NCBI GenBank assembly: GCA_037176845.1
Contig: JAYKXP010000045.1
Coordinates: forward strand, 186,001-250,000
Direction of reading: 5' to 3'
DNA: 64,000 bases
Source: Paramarasmius palmivorus
Lineage: Eukaryota; Basidiomycota; Agaricomycetes; Agaricales; Marasmiaceae
The position numbers and the translations under genes are program-made. This document shows positions 1 through 11,066 of this stretch, in pieces; within the stretch, counting starts at the first letter, position 1; every line of letters begins with the position of its first letter. The notes beneath the pieces were generated by a model. That model made no database searches and was not told where the DNA came from. It saw nothing but the letters and a program-made list of their open reading frames with translations.

Positions 1-2798
1 ACAGGAATGCTTCATCGAAGACCTTGATTCGGTTGGTGGTGAGGAAGACCACTCCACGGTGATACTCCAAAACTCTAAGGGCTGCGGAAACGAGGGCATT
101 GCGTTCAATCTATAGAGAAAAGGTTACAGGTGCCTCTCCGTTGAGAATGCTGATCTATACTGACCTCATGAAGACTTCTTTGTTCAAGGAATACCTGTAA
201 ACTCATTAGACATGCCTTTGGGTGGGGCAGAATGACTATACATCAGCTTCGTCAATCAGCAAAACTGCATCCCAAGAGGTAGCCAACTAATGTGTCCAAT
301 GTCAGCGGTGTCTGAAACGAAGGAAAGGAGCTTACGTTGAGGGTATAGTTGAGTTTATCCTCCATCTGCGATGGTTCCCTAGGAAGGTCCGACGAGCCAA
401 CAACCAAAAGTGGACGCTGAAGAAGCTCGGCAACAGCTTCTGCGGTAAGCGTTTTGCCTGTGCATTCGAGGGTAAGTGGCCGGACGAACAGCTTAGGACA
501 TCAAACATACCAGTTCCTGGAGGACCATACAGAACGGCGGTCTGCGATGTTTTTGTGAGCAATCTAAAACAACAAAAAAGACAGTAAAACATGCCAATCC
601 ACCGCCCTTGCGAGCGATTACATCGTTCACCAACACTCCCGATTCCGCAACAGATTTAGTGGTGACCTCGACGAGGCCCTTAATAAGCGTCTACAAGGAA
701 TACTCAGACAGGATTATCAAGGGAAGGATAATTCGTCAACACGAACCTTGACTTCTGCATCCAATACAAGATGATCCCAAGCTCGCCTGTCGTACTCAAC
801 AGGTCGTATCGCTTCGAGCGGAAATACAGCCCAATCCTTCTTTGCAAGATTATAACCGTACACCTCAGTTGGAAGGAAGCATAACAAGCAATCATCCAGA
901 ACGGTGGGATCCCAAGGGGACCAATTGAGGCTTTCTACCGAGGATGAAGGTGAAGCAATAGGTGAAGCAATAGGTGGAGGAGCCATTGGAACTGGCGGTG
1001 GACAAGGTTGAGGCGGCGGAACATACCGGCCCCAGTCGTCATAAGAGTCCCTTCGACGGCGCTTGTCTCGCTTGGAACGACCCATCTGAGTTTGGTCCTT
1101 GAGATAGCCACTGCGGTCGATAACGATTCTGTCACCGTTGCCTGGTAGCCAACGTAAGCGCCGCTTATACATTTGCGAAAGGAAGAGTGATACTCACAAG
1201 TACGATAGTAGATGCCTGCTAGGTCTTTGTATAGTTTGCCGCGCGCTGTATTGACGTCAAAAAAAGTTATAATGCTGCACGGCCATGTTTGCTTACCCGC
1301 TAGCTGCTCACGCTTTTCATCAGTGAGCATTCTGACGTTCAACTTTGAAAGTTCTTGTGTGCCCTGGATATTGAGATAAGTTCCTTGAAAGTGCGAATGG
1401 ACGAAGAGCACATACCGGGAAGGAATAAATTCTTTCGCTGAGTGTCACAGAACCCCAGTGAGATCCCTCCCAATTATACCCATAGCCTTCGATAGACACA
1501 GTATGGAAACCATGTGACTCTCCACTGTATCCGTGATTAGAGAAGTTGAGCGAGGAAACGAGTATGTACTCACGGCGTCATGAAGCTCTCACTAACATTG
1601 ACCTGTGTCACTTTCATCGCGAGCTATAAAATTCTTGTTAGACATGGACAGGAGCTTGCAAGAAAGAAGAACATACATCACCGCCTGGTCTTACAATGGA
1701 AACCTCTTGGCCACGTTCGAAATAGTAGGGTAGAAGGTCGAACTCCATATACCCGTATCTGATGGCACTTGCCAGCCTCTCTGCACTGTAAGAACGGAGT
1801 GAGCAAATGAAACACAGAAGGTACAAGATACCTACGTAGGTTTGAATTTTTCGTCCAGGTATCCGACAAACACACAAAGCTGCTTCTCCAGGTTCTTCAA
1901 GAATTGCTGCATCTCGCTCTTAGGTGTATCTACCAAGCTCCGGTCAGCCCCAAGCGAAACGAAAATCATTAGAGTACTCGCTCTCGTCAACCGTCATATG
2001 CCCCAAGCTCCTCGAGAATGCAACCAGCTCCTTGATCTCCTTGCTGTCAGAGGCAAGCACTTCTCGAACCTCCTCGAGTCTCTCTTTCATCTTCTTCAAC
2101 GCCCTGAAAGCCTGACCCATTTCTATCTCGTGGGTCTGTGTCCCATCCATAGTGACGTTAGTATTGCCCCAGACACCAAAGCTAGAGCAAGTGTTGACCA
2201 CGAAGCGTTGCAAAGGTTCAGCAAAGTGGGTGAGCACAGGTCTGGGTTGGCCTAATTATCATAAAGAGGAATAATTACGACACGAAGAGAAACAGTACGA
2301 GAAACGACTTACTCAGCCTATCGGAGAACCTCTTCGTGACGCAAAAGTAATTCCATTCGTCCTTCCACTCTGGCTGCTTGTTGAACACCGGCAGGTCGTT
2401 AGGGTCACAGACAACCCATTTGTTCGCGTTGCGATCCCAGATCTCGGCGCATTCGGCGAAATGATTACTGTTGGTGAAGTTCGAGTGATCGTGATAATGA
2501 GAAACTACGGGTGTCGCAGGTTGGCCCCATGCGTCTTGAGGTGGTGGTGCAGGGACGAACCCCTGCTGTGGAGGTACCCCAGGCCAAGAGTTCCACTGGG
2601 CTGGTTTAGGAGCGAATGGAGACTGGGCTGTTACTGGACGCCATCCATCATGAATTGACTGAGGACGAGAATACTTTTCTTGATAATCATCGTCGCGAGG
2701 TTTACTGGGGGTGACAGCGCGGCTGAGTCGACGAAAGAACTTGTGCTATAAACAGAAGGATGAGACAGAGAGATTGTTGCGAGGCATGGTCTTACCAT
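1..2798 (-). CDS. AAA+ ATPase of the fungal DUF7025/AAA type, 3' part cut by window edge
   Basis: Multi-exon gene read on the minus strand, running off the left edge, so the C-terminal lid is missing. The chosen start is the ATG at 2798, which is followed at once by an intron (GTAAG at 2795 to AG at 2746); exon 2 then begins HKFFRRLSR. A Pro/Gln-rich linker leads into a conserved segment (ECAEIWDRNANKWVV near 2400-2470), a charged helix near 2000-2150, a basic and proline-rich insert near 950-1110, and then the ATPase core. Visible ATPase motifs are Walker A (LYGPPGTG, split by an intron after the second Gly near 510), Walker B (WDAVLLIDEAD near 255-275) and a sensor-1-like LTTNR near 40-60. 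This order matches uncharacterised fungal AAA+ ATPases with an upstream DUF7025-like region. Substrate and cellular site are unknown. The family call is secure; the N-terminal exon structure is inferred. Confidence 0.85.
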
Positions 2799-3182
2799 TG
2801 TTTCCCGATGCAAGCTGACCAAAGGGGGGATGAAAGAAGGAAGAAACAGGAACAATGAAGCTTATAACGAATCCTGGCAGACGGGAGCGCTGGCGCTCGT
2901 TCGGTGGCGATGTGAGTCACTGTAACAGGTCAAATGACACCGGGAGTAGGCAAAGTGTCTAGACAATGAATTGATAAGGTCCATCATGGGCGTTTACAAT
3001 GTACATGAGGCAGGTCAGAAGGCGTGCGATCGTAACGCTGGTACTAAAAGTACAGACAGATAGCTGTAAAATGATCGTCAGCCGCTAAAAGTGGGTAGAT
3101 GCAAGGTTAATTCGTACCAATAAGTAAGTCCAAAATACAAGGACGAATACATAGTCTATGTGATGTCCATTCCCGTGCTCCA

Positions 3183-3395
3183 TCATGGATGGATTCGAGG
3201 CCTGAAGAAACGTCTTGGCCGACTTTTCACTTCCTCTGCTACGGCTTCTCTTCCCTGAAGGCTTGATGACGTAGTGTTATCCAACGCGTCTGGCACTGGC
3301 GTGGGGTCCGCGGGGCGCTCTTGAGGGACTAGAGCGCTCACAGCCAGCAAGGATATAAGGAAGATGAAGATTGATGCGATAGAGACACGACGCAT
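3183..3395 (-). CDS. Small secreted peptide, 70 residues
   Basis: Single-exon ORF starting MRRVSIASIFIFLISLLAVS, a textbook signal peptide with a likely cleavage after SALV or thereabouts. The mature part is about 50 residues, Pro/Asp/Thr-rich at first, then strongly basic at the C-terminus (KSRPRRFFRPRIHP) before a TGA stop. It has no cysteines, so it is not a classical cysteine-rich effector, and no CAAX box, so it is not a mating pheromone precursor. The RPRR run looks like a possible Kex2/furin-type processing site, which is inference. It lies between the AAA ATPase start (400 bp away) and a convergent-divergent membrane gene pair. No family is recognised. Confidence 0.45.
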   Translation of the reverse strand: MRRVSIASIFIFLISLLAVSALVPQERPADPTPVPDALDNTTSSSLQGREAVAEEVKSRPRRFFRPRIHP

Positions 3396-4341
3396 GGTAT
3401 TGTTCCGGAAACCTGATAAGAACGACTGAGTCAGAACATCAAGTACAAAGAGTACACGAGCCCTGACATACTCGTAAAAGTTCGTTCAGAGACTCAAATA
3501 GTAAAGCAAAACGCCAGCAAAATGCTCGAGCAAAAAGGTGTTGCCTGCAAGCCGATAAAGAAACGGACAGAGAGAAAGGCAGAGAAAGACCGAAAACTCA
3601 CCACGTATGTCCCTTTTAAACTATGACGCTCCCGTTCCTCACGGCCTCCACGCAGCACCCACGCAGTCTATTTCGTTTTTCAGCCGACCTCGCGCTCGAC
3701 CTGAGTGCCATGTTTGCCAAAGTTACAGAATCCGGAACTCTCAAATAGCCTGTGACCTGGGATATTTTTGTGTTTTCCCGGTACTGAATGGCAGATGCGA
3801 ATTTAGAACGAACGAAAGATTGGCAAAGATGGAAGATTGAGGAGAAGAGGTGACGTTGAATGGTCAAAGATGTGCCAGGTGGCAGTGTCCGGCCGTTGGG
3901 CACCGAGACGGGGAAGTTGCGGCGAAGAAGTCACCAAAGACCCGGCGTAGTCCGGGTACCTGACTTTTTACCGAGCAGGGTGAGCAGGTCGTCATTACAA
4001 CGGCAGAAAGAAACATATCAACTTGACCCTCTCAAAGCCTCATATGTTCTCGCGCTCTCTCCCCTCGTGTTCAATGTTCGGTGACAGTCAAAGCTATCTT
4101 TTTCCTGTTCGATGATATCAGCGACAACCGAGGCTTCTCCGAGTCGACTGTTGCCTTGTTCTTCTCTAAAAGAAAATGGAATGACAAACCTAAGACATTG
4201 GCAGAATAAATAATGATAGAACACCGACTCCAAGACCTTCCCGCTGCTTCTCGACCCTGTTTCCTTGTCGTCATCCAATAACACTGAAAAGAGCCTGTAC
4301 TCCCAGGTTATCGAGTATCCTTCCTGCCTACCCTTGCAAGC
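3396..4341. other. Intergenic, no convincing gene
   Basis: Contains only short overlapping ORFs without protein-like composition. It separates the small secreted peptide (minus) from the first membrane paralog (plus) and so should hold both promoters. No clear TATA box or repeat was picked out. Confidence 0.4.
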
Positions 4342-4963
4342 ATGAGCGCCGTCATCGAAAAGATTTCGCAAAACTACGTCAAGCTTCCAACCCAGCGACA
4401 TCTAGAACCAGTTCCCCCTTCTTCTGTCGGGACACTTGTCAAGGTGAAAGGTTACACGGACCTCGTTTGTGGTGTACTCGTCGCTGTCGAGCCATCGCTG
4501 CTCTACGAATCACCTCCCATGCAGTTCTGGCATTCCGTTACAGGACTGGTGCGTTCACTTGTTCCTATCGCCAACCCTGGTGCTGACGCGATCATAGCAT
4601 CTCTCCGATGCATCTACTATAGCCCCAGGGTTCAGCCATGCCATCGCGTGCATGATGTTCGCTATTGGACTGGGAAACATCATCGCTGCTCATTCGGGAC
4701 CAGCAGCCTGGCCTTCCGTTTGTGCGTGTCCTAACTCCGTCGGACACACCGATCTTGACACTCTTTCACTTTTAGTCGCGTCGACCTTGGCTTGGGGCCT
4801 GCTGTCGCTGTTGGCAGCTCTTACGGCTTTCTCCGACACGAACGAGTGGGGCATCGCGAACGCTACGATGGTAATGACGGGAGCAAATCATCTCTTGTTT
4901 TGTGGGGTTATGTGGTACATGGATAGCGGAATATGGGGTAGAGTTTTTGGTCGTGCGTCATAG
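4342..4963 (+). CDS. Four-helix membrane protein, tandem paralog 1
   Basis: Three exons (about 4342-4548, 4598-4721, 4776-4963) give about 172 residues. Splice sites are GTGCG..ATAG and GTGCGT..TTTAG and were fixed by aligning with the paralog at 6284-6903. The N-terminus is polar (about 35 residues); four hydrophobic segments follow: DLVCGVLVAVEPSLL, IACMMFAIGLGNIIAA, LAWGLLSLLAALTAF and a last one ending in FCGVMWYMD. Shared motifs are SVGT, YESPPMQF and WYMD.GIW.RV. No annotated family is recognised; the compact four-helix layout suggests a small integral membrane protein of unknown function. The stop is TAG at 4961. Confidence 0.75.
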
Positions 4964-5344
4964 GGAATCAAATAAATGTATTTATTTCTTCTTATCTGCT
5001 TCCTTGCCGTTAGTAACCTGAGTGAGAAGACATATACACGTCTTACAAGGCACAACCGGGAGCGGGTATCTCCACCAACGTCCGGACCGAGACAGTGTAG
5101 GATCCTTACACCGTAAGCGGATTCGATATCGACCAAACTTTGGGTTTGGGTGGGGCTGGAATTTGCGATAATGTACCGAACGCCGGTCGTACGACGGGCC
5201 TGGCGGCTGCATTAGTTCAAAGCAACGAAAAACTTGCCAATTATACACACCTCAGATATAAGGAGTAGTTATCATCCCTATCAAGAATAGAACCTCTTCA
5301 ACGATAATCCACTCAGTCAGCTGAAGGTCGGAACTCGCAGTATT

Positions 5345-5569
5345 CTAGATTAACAAGCCGTTCCTCAACAGCTTTGGGTGTGTCTTCAGTGCTATAGACG
5401 ATGCGATCAGCCCCAGCGCAGCATATGACACCAGAAGCACGAACATGAGGGCGGTATGAATGTGGGATGCACCAAAAAAACCGTAATTTCGACCCATGTG
5501 AGGTAAAGTTTGTCGCGTCTGCTTTTTGATAACAACCATGTTCTTGCTCACGATCTTCGAATCTGCCAT
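5345..5569 (-). CDS. Possible small single-pass membrane protein, 74 residues
   Basis: Intact ORF from ATG at 5569 to a TAG at 5345. The first 40 residues are polar and basic (KNMVVIKKQTRQ), followed by one hydrophobic helix of about 23 residues (MFVLLVSYAALGLIASS) and a short basic tail. It lies between the two plus-strand membrane paralogs. No family is recognised; the single good helix and a clean start are the only support, so this could be chance. Confidence 0.35.
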   Translation of the reverse strand: MADSKIVSKNMVVIKKQTRQTLPHMGRNYGFFGASHIHTALMFVLLVSYAALGLIASSIALKTHPKLLRNGLLI

Positions 5570-6283
5570 TGAACGCTGTTAACCCTTGGAGAAAAACGTA
5601 TAAAAGTAGAACCTACGGAGTTCTGTTGCGCAGCAATCCTTACATCCAGAATAGAACCTCTTCAAATTCGTGATTGTTGAATAGTCGGTCTAGGTTTTAG
5701 GATACTCTAGGCTCCTGGCGTCAAAGGATATAGGCTTCTGGTTCGTGTTTCATGACTATGCACACGGAATTTCGGGCGGACCACGGAGGAAAAAGATTGG
5801 GTGTGTTTGAGTTGTTGAAAACACTGAGGGCTCGCCATTCTTAGAACATCGAAGTAGTTCATTCAAAAGCAAGTTGAGCGCACCTAATCCAATGAAAAGC
5901 AAACTTCGAGACCCTTTCATAACCAGCTCTAACTGCTCCGCAAGCCATCCTAATTAAAATCAGCTAATAAATCGAGATGGGTGCCTTCTTATTCGATGAG
6001 GATATGAACATTAGAAAGCCGTGGAGTTCGTCATTGCAATTGCATGATGGTGGGTGAGGGAAGAGAGGTGCTCGGTGCCGCGTCACCGTCACCGGCCTGC
6101 ATCCGCAATGGTCGGCTATTGCTCACTGACACATCTGCTACATATTATCGGTATGAGTATGCGACGTGAATAAACTTAGACTGGCTAGCGCTATGTGTCC
6201 TTCAGTGGCGGACATTGACGCTGATAGTGATACCAAAGTGATACTGATCACAGCAGGGCCCTGCACGCAGGCGGTGCAACAGG
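5570..6283. other. Intergenic, no gene seen
   Basis: No ORF with protein-like composition. It carries the repeated phrase AGAATAGAACCTCTTCAA at 5284 and again near 5647, a short direct repeat about 365 bp apart, indicating a small local duplication around the 74-residue ORF. Confidence 0.4.
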
Positions 6284-6903
6284 ATGGATCGTGTTTTCAA
6301 TGTGCCATCCTTCTTCCTTTCCACAACCATGACATTGGCAAAGAAACAACCCACACCCCCTCTATCCGTAGGAACTTTCATCAAAGCAAAAGGATACGCC
6401 GACGTTCTCGCTGGGTTACTCATAGCAGTCAAACCAGCCATGCTATACGAGTCACCTCCGATGCAATTTCTGCATGGAATTACAGGACTGGTCTGTTCCT
6501 ATGATCGTATTCTTAGACTGCCAAGGAACTAAAGGAGGTCTAGCACCTCTCGGACGCATCTACAGCCCCAGGATTCAACCATGCCATCGCATGCATGGTA
6601 ATTGCTATTGGATTTGGAAACATCGTTGCTGGTCGTTCTGGACCTGCTGCTTGGCCTTCTGTTTGTGCGTAGCTGTTCTGGGTCTGACAAGCGAGCTCTG
6701 ACATAGCTCTTCCAGTCGCAGCGACATTGGTTTGGGGAGCACTATCACTGTTGACAGCGCTAACGGCGTTCTGGGATGTGACGAAGGATTGGGAGGTAGC
6801 AAATGCGACTATGGTGATGACTGCATTCAATCATTTCATGACGTGTACGGTGATATGGTACATGGATAGAGGAATATGGAGAAGAGTTTTGGGGTCTGCG
6901 TGA
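6284..6903 (+). CDS. Four-helix membrane protein, tandem paralog 2
   Basis: Paralog of the gene at 4342-4963 with the same three-exon structure (about 6284-6490, 6544-6664, 6716-6903) and about 171 residues. It keeps SVGT, YESPPMQF, the DAS.APGF.HAIACM loop and the terminal WYMDRGIWRRV. Compared with paralog 1 it lacks one codon after DAST in exon 2. The first intron has a non-consensus donor (GTCTGT). Stop TGA at 6901. The N-terminal 20 residues differ completely from paralog 1, while the membrane core is well conserved, which argues that both copies are under selection. Function unknown. Confidence 0.75.
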
Positions 6904-7305
6904 GCTGTATTGATATACTCTTCTGTTCCTTCTTGTTCTATTTGTAAAGCGCCAGAAACCGTGTAACGAAAGGACGAATATTTATGTCTTGCAGGGACGA
7001 GGACTCGTATCGTTTGCTCAGAATCCCACTGCAGGCTGTAGTCTATTGGAAGGAATTTTCGTTAGCGTCAAGATTAGCACCAACAAAGCTGCGACGCACC
7101 ATTCGTTCAGCCCTCAAGAATTCTTTTCATTCGATTACAAGCCTAAGCAGCCTGAGTATGCCCCTCAGTACCTTCCAAAAACCAAAGATTAGCCAAATGT
7201 GGTTTCGTCTGCACATGCGACCCGGAAAATGATCATGGTAGTGAAGAAGATGGCCAGATCCGAACCACGTGTGGAAAAAAAGGAAGTCAAAAGGAATCAT
7301 ACACT

Positions 7306-7399
7306 AGCCCACCGCGAGGGTCGAACTCGCAGCCTTCAGATGCCCCTGTAAGCCTAAGCCTTAAAAGTCTGACGCTCTATCCGATTGAGCTAGGCGGGC
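7306..7399 (-). tRNA. tRNA-Lys(UUU) with anticodon-loop intron
   Basis: On the minus strand the acceptor stem GCCCGCC (7399-7393) pairs with GGTGGGC (7313-7307). The D arm is TAGCTCAATCGGATAGAGC. The anticodon stem TCAGA / TCTGA encloses a loop CTTTTAA whose anticodon is TTT, followed by an intron of about 20 nt. The T arm is GCGAG-TTCGACC-CTCGC. The intron sits at the canonical position, one base 3' of the anticodon. Confidence 0.93.
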
Positions 7400-7541
7400 A
7401 TACAGGATTTGTCTTCCGGGGCATATACAGCAGAGTCATTTCCAGCTGCAATTGAGCAAAATACAACCCGAAATTCGCAACAATTTCCGAGTAGAATTCA
7501 ATTCATGAAAAGGAAATCGCTGTGGAAACAAGATAAAAGGT

Positions 7542-7635
7542 CGTCACCTGTGCGATTCGAACACACGCGCTCAAAGAGCAACCGCTATGCTTGTGTAATA
7601 GCAGGCGATCCCGTTAACCACTCCGGCAAAGTGAC
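7542..7635 (-). tRNA. tRNA-Ser(GCU) with short intron, copy 1
   Basis: Minus-strand type II tRNA. Acceptor GTCACTT / AGGTGAC; anticodon stem ATCGC / GCGGT; loop with CT-GCT-A, so the anticodon is GCU; short intron containing ACACAAGCATA; long variable arm TGCTC-TTT-GAGC(G); T arm GTGTG-TTCGAAT-CGCAC. A nearly identical copy lies at 15752-15845 in the opposite orientation, differing by one base in the intron (ACA versus ACC). Confidence 0.92.
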
Positions 7636-8149
7636 CTTGAGCGGTCTCCACAACGTCAAACCATGCCGGTTGACTGTGCTTCATGCAAAAAACCCTCAGT
7701 AGGCTTTCCATAGGATCTCTACCTAGCACCTAGAGATGAATGTACATTATCAATCATGTTACAATACTGATGCTAGTGCCACTACTCTACGGTACGGCTT
7801 CCATTCGATATCATGACATGCTAAGACAGTGCATCTCACGCAAATGTACGTGAATCCAACGGCTATGGATGTGATCTATTCTGTGAACGTCAGTGAAAGA
7901 ACATATCTTTCAGATTCATTGATAGGTACTAACACACAGGATCATGACTCAGAGCTAGAAGTTACTATGCCCAACCTTCACTGAGCCATTGCCAGTAGTA
8001 TTGGGATGACTTTCCCAATGTTGTCTTCCTTGAGACTGGAATCGGCGGGGCTGCTGCCAGCTGAATATCTCTTTTCCGAAGCTGGAACTCTCGTTCAAGC
8101 AAGGCGGACTAAAATATATGCCAGTATATGAGTGAAAGGAAAATGTGAA
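7636..8149. other. Intergenic, no gene seen
   Basis: AT-rich spacer between tRNA-Ser and the small basic gene. A possible last exon of the latter may lie at about 7970-8110 on the minus strand (reading ALLEREFQLRKRD), but I could not connect it in frame. Confidence 0.3.
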
Positions 8150-8641
8150 TCAATTCACAACATACCGCTGAACGGTACCTCCGGAGATTTTGTCAAACAA
8201 TCGCTCCCTCTCTTTGCATCCTACGCTTTTGCTTGCCTCGGCCATTCGTTCTCCCATCTCGGCATCGAGAATTCTAGGATCCATCGTCTTCGGCTTGTGA
8301 TCTTCTTCGTTCACTTCCGGTACATTCCACTCTAACCCTCCAAAAGCTTTTGTTGCCTCTTCCAACTTGACCGCGTTCAATTTTCCTTTCCATCGATCAC
8401 GCGATTCTAATTGAGTGATGTGATAAACTCTATGATCGGGCAAGATTAGGATTGTTTTTTGAAAGAGTTCGAGACTACTCACAGTCTCCTCCTAGCATTG
8501 ATATCGTCCTTATGACTGTGTATGGTCAGTTTCAAACCCCACGAAGGTGACTGTCACTTACTTTTTGTAGTATCGGGCACTTTTTAATCTATTTGCTTCC
8601 TTCTTTTGTGCCCCCGTGGTATAGATGCGTTTGCGAGCCAT
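8150..8641 (-). CDS. Small basic protein of unknown function
   Basis: Starts at ATG 8641 (MARKRIYTTGAQKKEANRLK). Intron 1 is GTAAGT..ACACAG and joins ARYYKN to HKDDINARRR; intron 2 is GTGAGT..CATAG and joins RRRL to VYHITQLES. The N-terminal 40 residues are highly basic and helix-prone, resembling a DNA-binding basic region; the remainder is acidic/neutral (EVNEEDHKPKTMD, then AEMGERMAEASKS). It reads to a TGA at 8150 after QRYVVN, but the GGTATGTT there could be a splice donor, so the 3' end is uncertain. I recall similar RKR.YTT..E.R..AN..KS starts in other agaricomycete hypothetical proteins, but no function. Confidence 0.5.
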
Positions 8642-9364
8642 GAGGGTTTGGGATAAAGCCTGAAATTTCAAAACGAACAACAAGTCACATGAAGTAAGAG
8701 ATCCGTCACGGTTCGTACGACCCATTCGTTCTACTGTCACAGGTAAGTACACTAGTCATACCGATGAGAATTTAGCCATCAAATGTCTTCCGGGTGATCT
8801 TGTGACTTGTCTTTCCTGCCAGTCTTCGTTAGATTTCATTCAATTACATGTAGTTCGTCACCCACAATACAAGTCGGTACTAATGGCACTACAACGATGT
8901 AATGCCTAACTAACCCGTGAAGCACGCTTGAGACCATCGCGAATGAGTCACGGTGATATCTCCAGTTACCATTTCAATATCTGGCGTAGAATGAAAGTTT
9001 AATTGACTCACCGGCATTATCAACGCACCATGGTTCAATACGTATGAACGTACCATGACGCTGAATGTTCATGCAATTCTTGTGAAAATGCGTGAGTCGA
9101 CATCTTCAACAAGAGTATCGTTACGATGGTAGCTCATGGAAAGCCCAATGAATGCGCATCTACTTGGTTAGCTCAGACGCGTCATTTCAAGCCAAAAGAA
9201 TGCGGATCCCGTCGAGATTGAAGGGAGAAGCGGCCGGTTGTGACGTTGGGGTACTAGTGGTCAGGAAGCAAGATGTGGCATCGAGTAGAAGCCCGGATAA
9301 CTCCGAGAGCCCGTGCAAGCAGCGCATTCCTTTCCCAGCACATGTCGGCTTCCTTCCCCGAAGC
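8642..9364. other. Intergenic, no gene seen
   Basis: No ORF with support. It leads into the BTB relic at 9365. Confidence 0.35.
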
Positions 9365-9745
9365 CCCCGACATCACATCTAGCAAACTTTGAACTCCATT
9401 TCGGTGAGTGGAAATTAATGTTTTCCTGTTCTGTTGATTCCTGGGGCTATGGCGCTGGTACTCAACCTTGTTGTAGTAAATGTACAGCGCTCATACCGTC
9501 TGGCCGATATGAGCGTTCCAGAAGTATGTCCTTGGTCGCTTCTTTTGAGATGTCGATAAGAACCTTATTCAGATTATGCCATTTCAACGCCAGTTCAGGC
9601 GGTGCCGGTAAGCGTCTACACGAGCGCATATAAGGCGACGCCGCGCATCTGACATTCGTGGTAGATTCGTGGGTCCAGTTCGTGAGTCCAAGCGTTGAGG
9701 GCGGCCGAAATAGAAGCCTATGATTTGAATACCAACACGCCGAGG
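9365..9745 (+). pseudogene. Relic of a duplicated BTB locus
   Basis: Two patches repeat the flank of the downstream BTB cluster. Bases 9365-9425 (CTTTGAACTCCATTTCGGTG and following) match 13005-13065, and 9667-9715 (GGCCGAAATAGAAGCCT with its upstream CATTCGTGG) match 13228-13275, the 5' end of the BTB gene that starts at 13251. In the relic the start codon context AGGATGGCC has become GGGCGGCC, so the ATG is lost, and no BTB coding body follows. It is best read as the decayed 5' end of a further gene copy. Confidence 0.6.
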
Positions 9746-10028
9746 ATCAGGTGGAACTTAATCATCATCAAAACCATCTAGACTGTACCGCCCATTGTAC
9801 GTCCGTGTCACCTCTCCTTTGCCAGTTCTAGTCGATCCAAGTTTCCATACAGATTCATTGATTACTCGCCGTGCCAGCAGCGCAACATCAAGTAGTTGAA
9901 CTCCAGACTGACCCGCATCATCAATAGTTGAGGTCGTCTGGTCAAGTATCTGGAATCTGCTCGAACCTTATTCAGATCACAAGAACCATCTATCGAGACG
10001 CCAATTCGGGGTGATGGGCGTCAGTGGG

Positions 10029-10038
10029 TATATATAAG
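10029..10038 (+). promoter_or_regulatory. TATA box of BTB gene A
   Basis: TATATATAAG lies 46 bp before the ATG of the BTB gene at 10084. The segment from GCCAATTCGGG to the TATA box is repeated upstream of the paralog at 13251. Confidence 0.6.
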
Positions 10039-10083
10039 TAAGCCGTACACCTGTCTTGATTCAGTTACACCTCGGGCCATAGG

Positions 10084-11035
10084 ATGTCCACGACTGATTG
10101 GAGCAAAGCATGCATAGGTGGCATTTTTAATCATCTTCACCTGCTCGATCACTCAAACATCCCCAGTTCCGGATTGCGCGCGTTCGATCGATGTCGTGCT
10201 GATATCAAGCGACCGAAAATGTTATGGTTCACATTCGGATAACCTTCAGTTGTTCAACGACCGTTTCCCATTTCCTGCCTCAGGTTTCACTGGCAGTGGA
10301 AATCGTGTTCTTATGAAGGAGACCGCTTCCATAGTGCATCTCCTCATTCTCTTTTCGCATAACATTGAACACCCGAAGCTCCTTTCTCACGATCTTGACA
10401 CTGTCACCGGGGTTCTTGAAGCTGCTTCAATTTATGGAAACCGGCCAGCTGTGCAGGCATGTAAATCCGCGATATCGTGAGCTCTCCTGCTCTTTACTTA
10501 ACGTATACAGTATTTACACGCTGATTCATTTCCTCAACACAGAGAGATAGGGAAACGATCTCCGGAGGACGCTCTCCGAGTTCTTCGTTATAAAGGAACA
10601 CATTCTGATTTTGAGGACATCGACGATATGGCGCGACGGACGATGAAACTCATTCTTGAGAAACCAGCCAACAGTCTACATGACATGGGTATGTATCTCC
10701 CTCACTACAACTGCATTCAATTTGTGACTGACAATGGTCAGTCTCGATACAAGGATAAATGGGAGCGGAGCATGTCAAAGTTTCGTCAGGTTCTGGATAG
10801 GGGTAACGTTTCTAGAGACTACACGAATTTCGGCTATCTTGGAGACTCGTGGACAGTGTTCAGTTCCGAAGTTGAAGCTCAAGAAGTGCCCACATCGGCG
10901 GGTGTGAAAGAAATCGCTTGCTTGATTAATGGTTTGGACGTCAAGGAATATAAAGGATTAGATCCGTGGCTTGTCTGGGAGCTCGAGTCTGTGATCAAAG
11001 GCTTTCCAAAATGGTGCGATATGATTGTAATGTAA
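10084..11035 (+). CDS. BTB/POZ domain protein A (soluble type)
   Basis: Exon 1 (10084-10117, MSTTDWSKACI) joins exon 2 at 10167 through GTGGC..CCCAG. The BTB fold follows: DVVLISSDRKCYGSHSDNL, then LLILFSHN, LEAASIYGNRPAVQACKSAI. Exon 3 starts after ..AACACAG near 10542 (EIGKRSPEDALRVLRYKG). The C-terminal half (KWERSMSKFRQVLD to FPKWCDMIVM) matches paralogs D and B. Compared with D, the segment before the last intron is out of frame by one base (D reads SAVYMTW, A reads NSLHDM); the frame is restored only if the 53-nt intron at about 10687-10739 is retained. BTB domains commonly mediate dimerisation and Cullin-3 adaptor roles, but the function of this fungal expansion is unknown. It converges with gene B. 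Confidence 0.75.
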
Positions 11036-11066
11036 ATACATACGCTGTCAATTGAGCCTGGTATTG

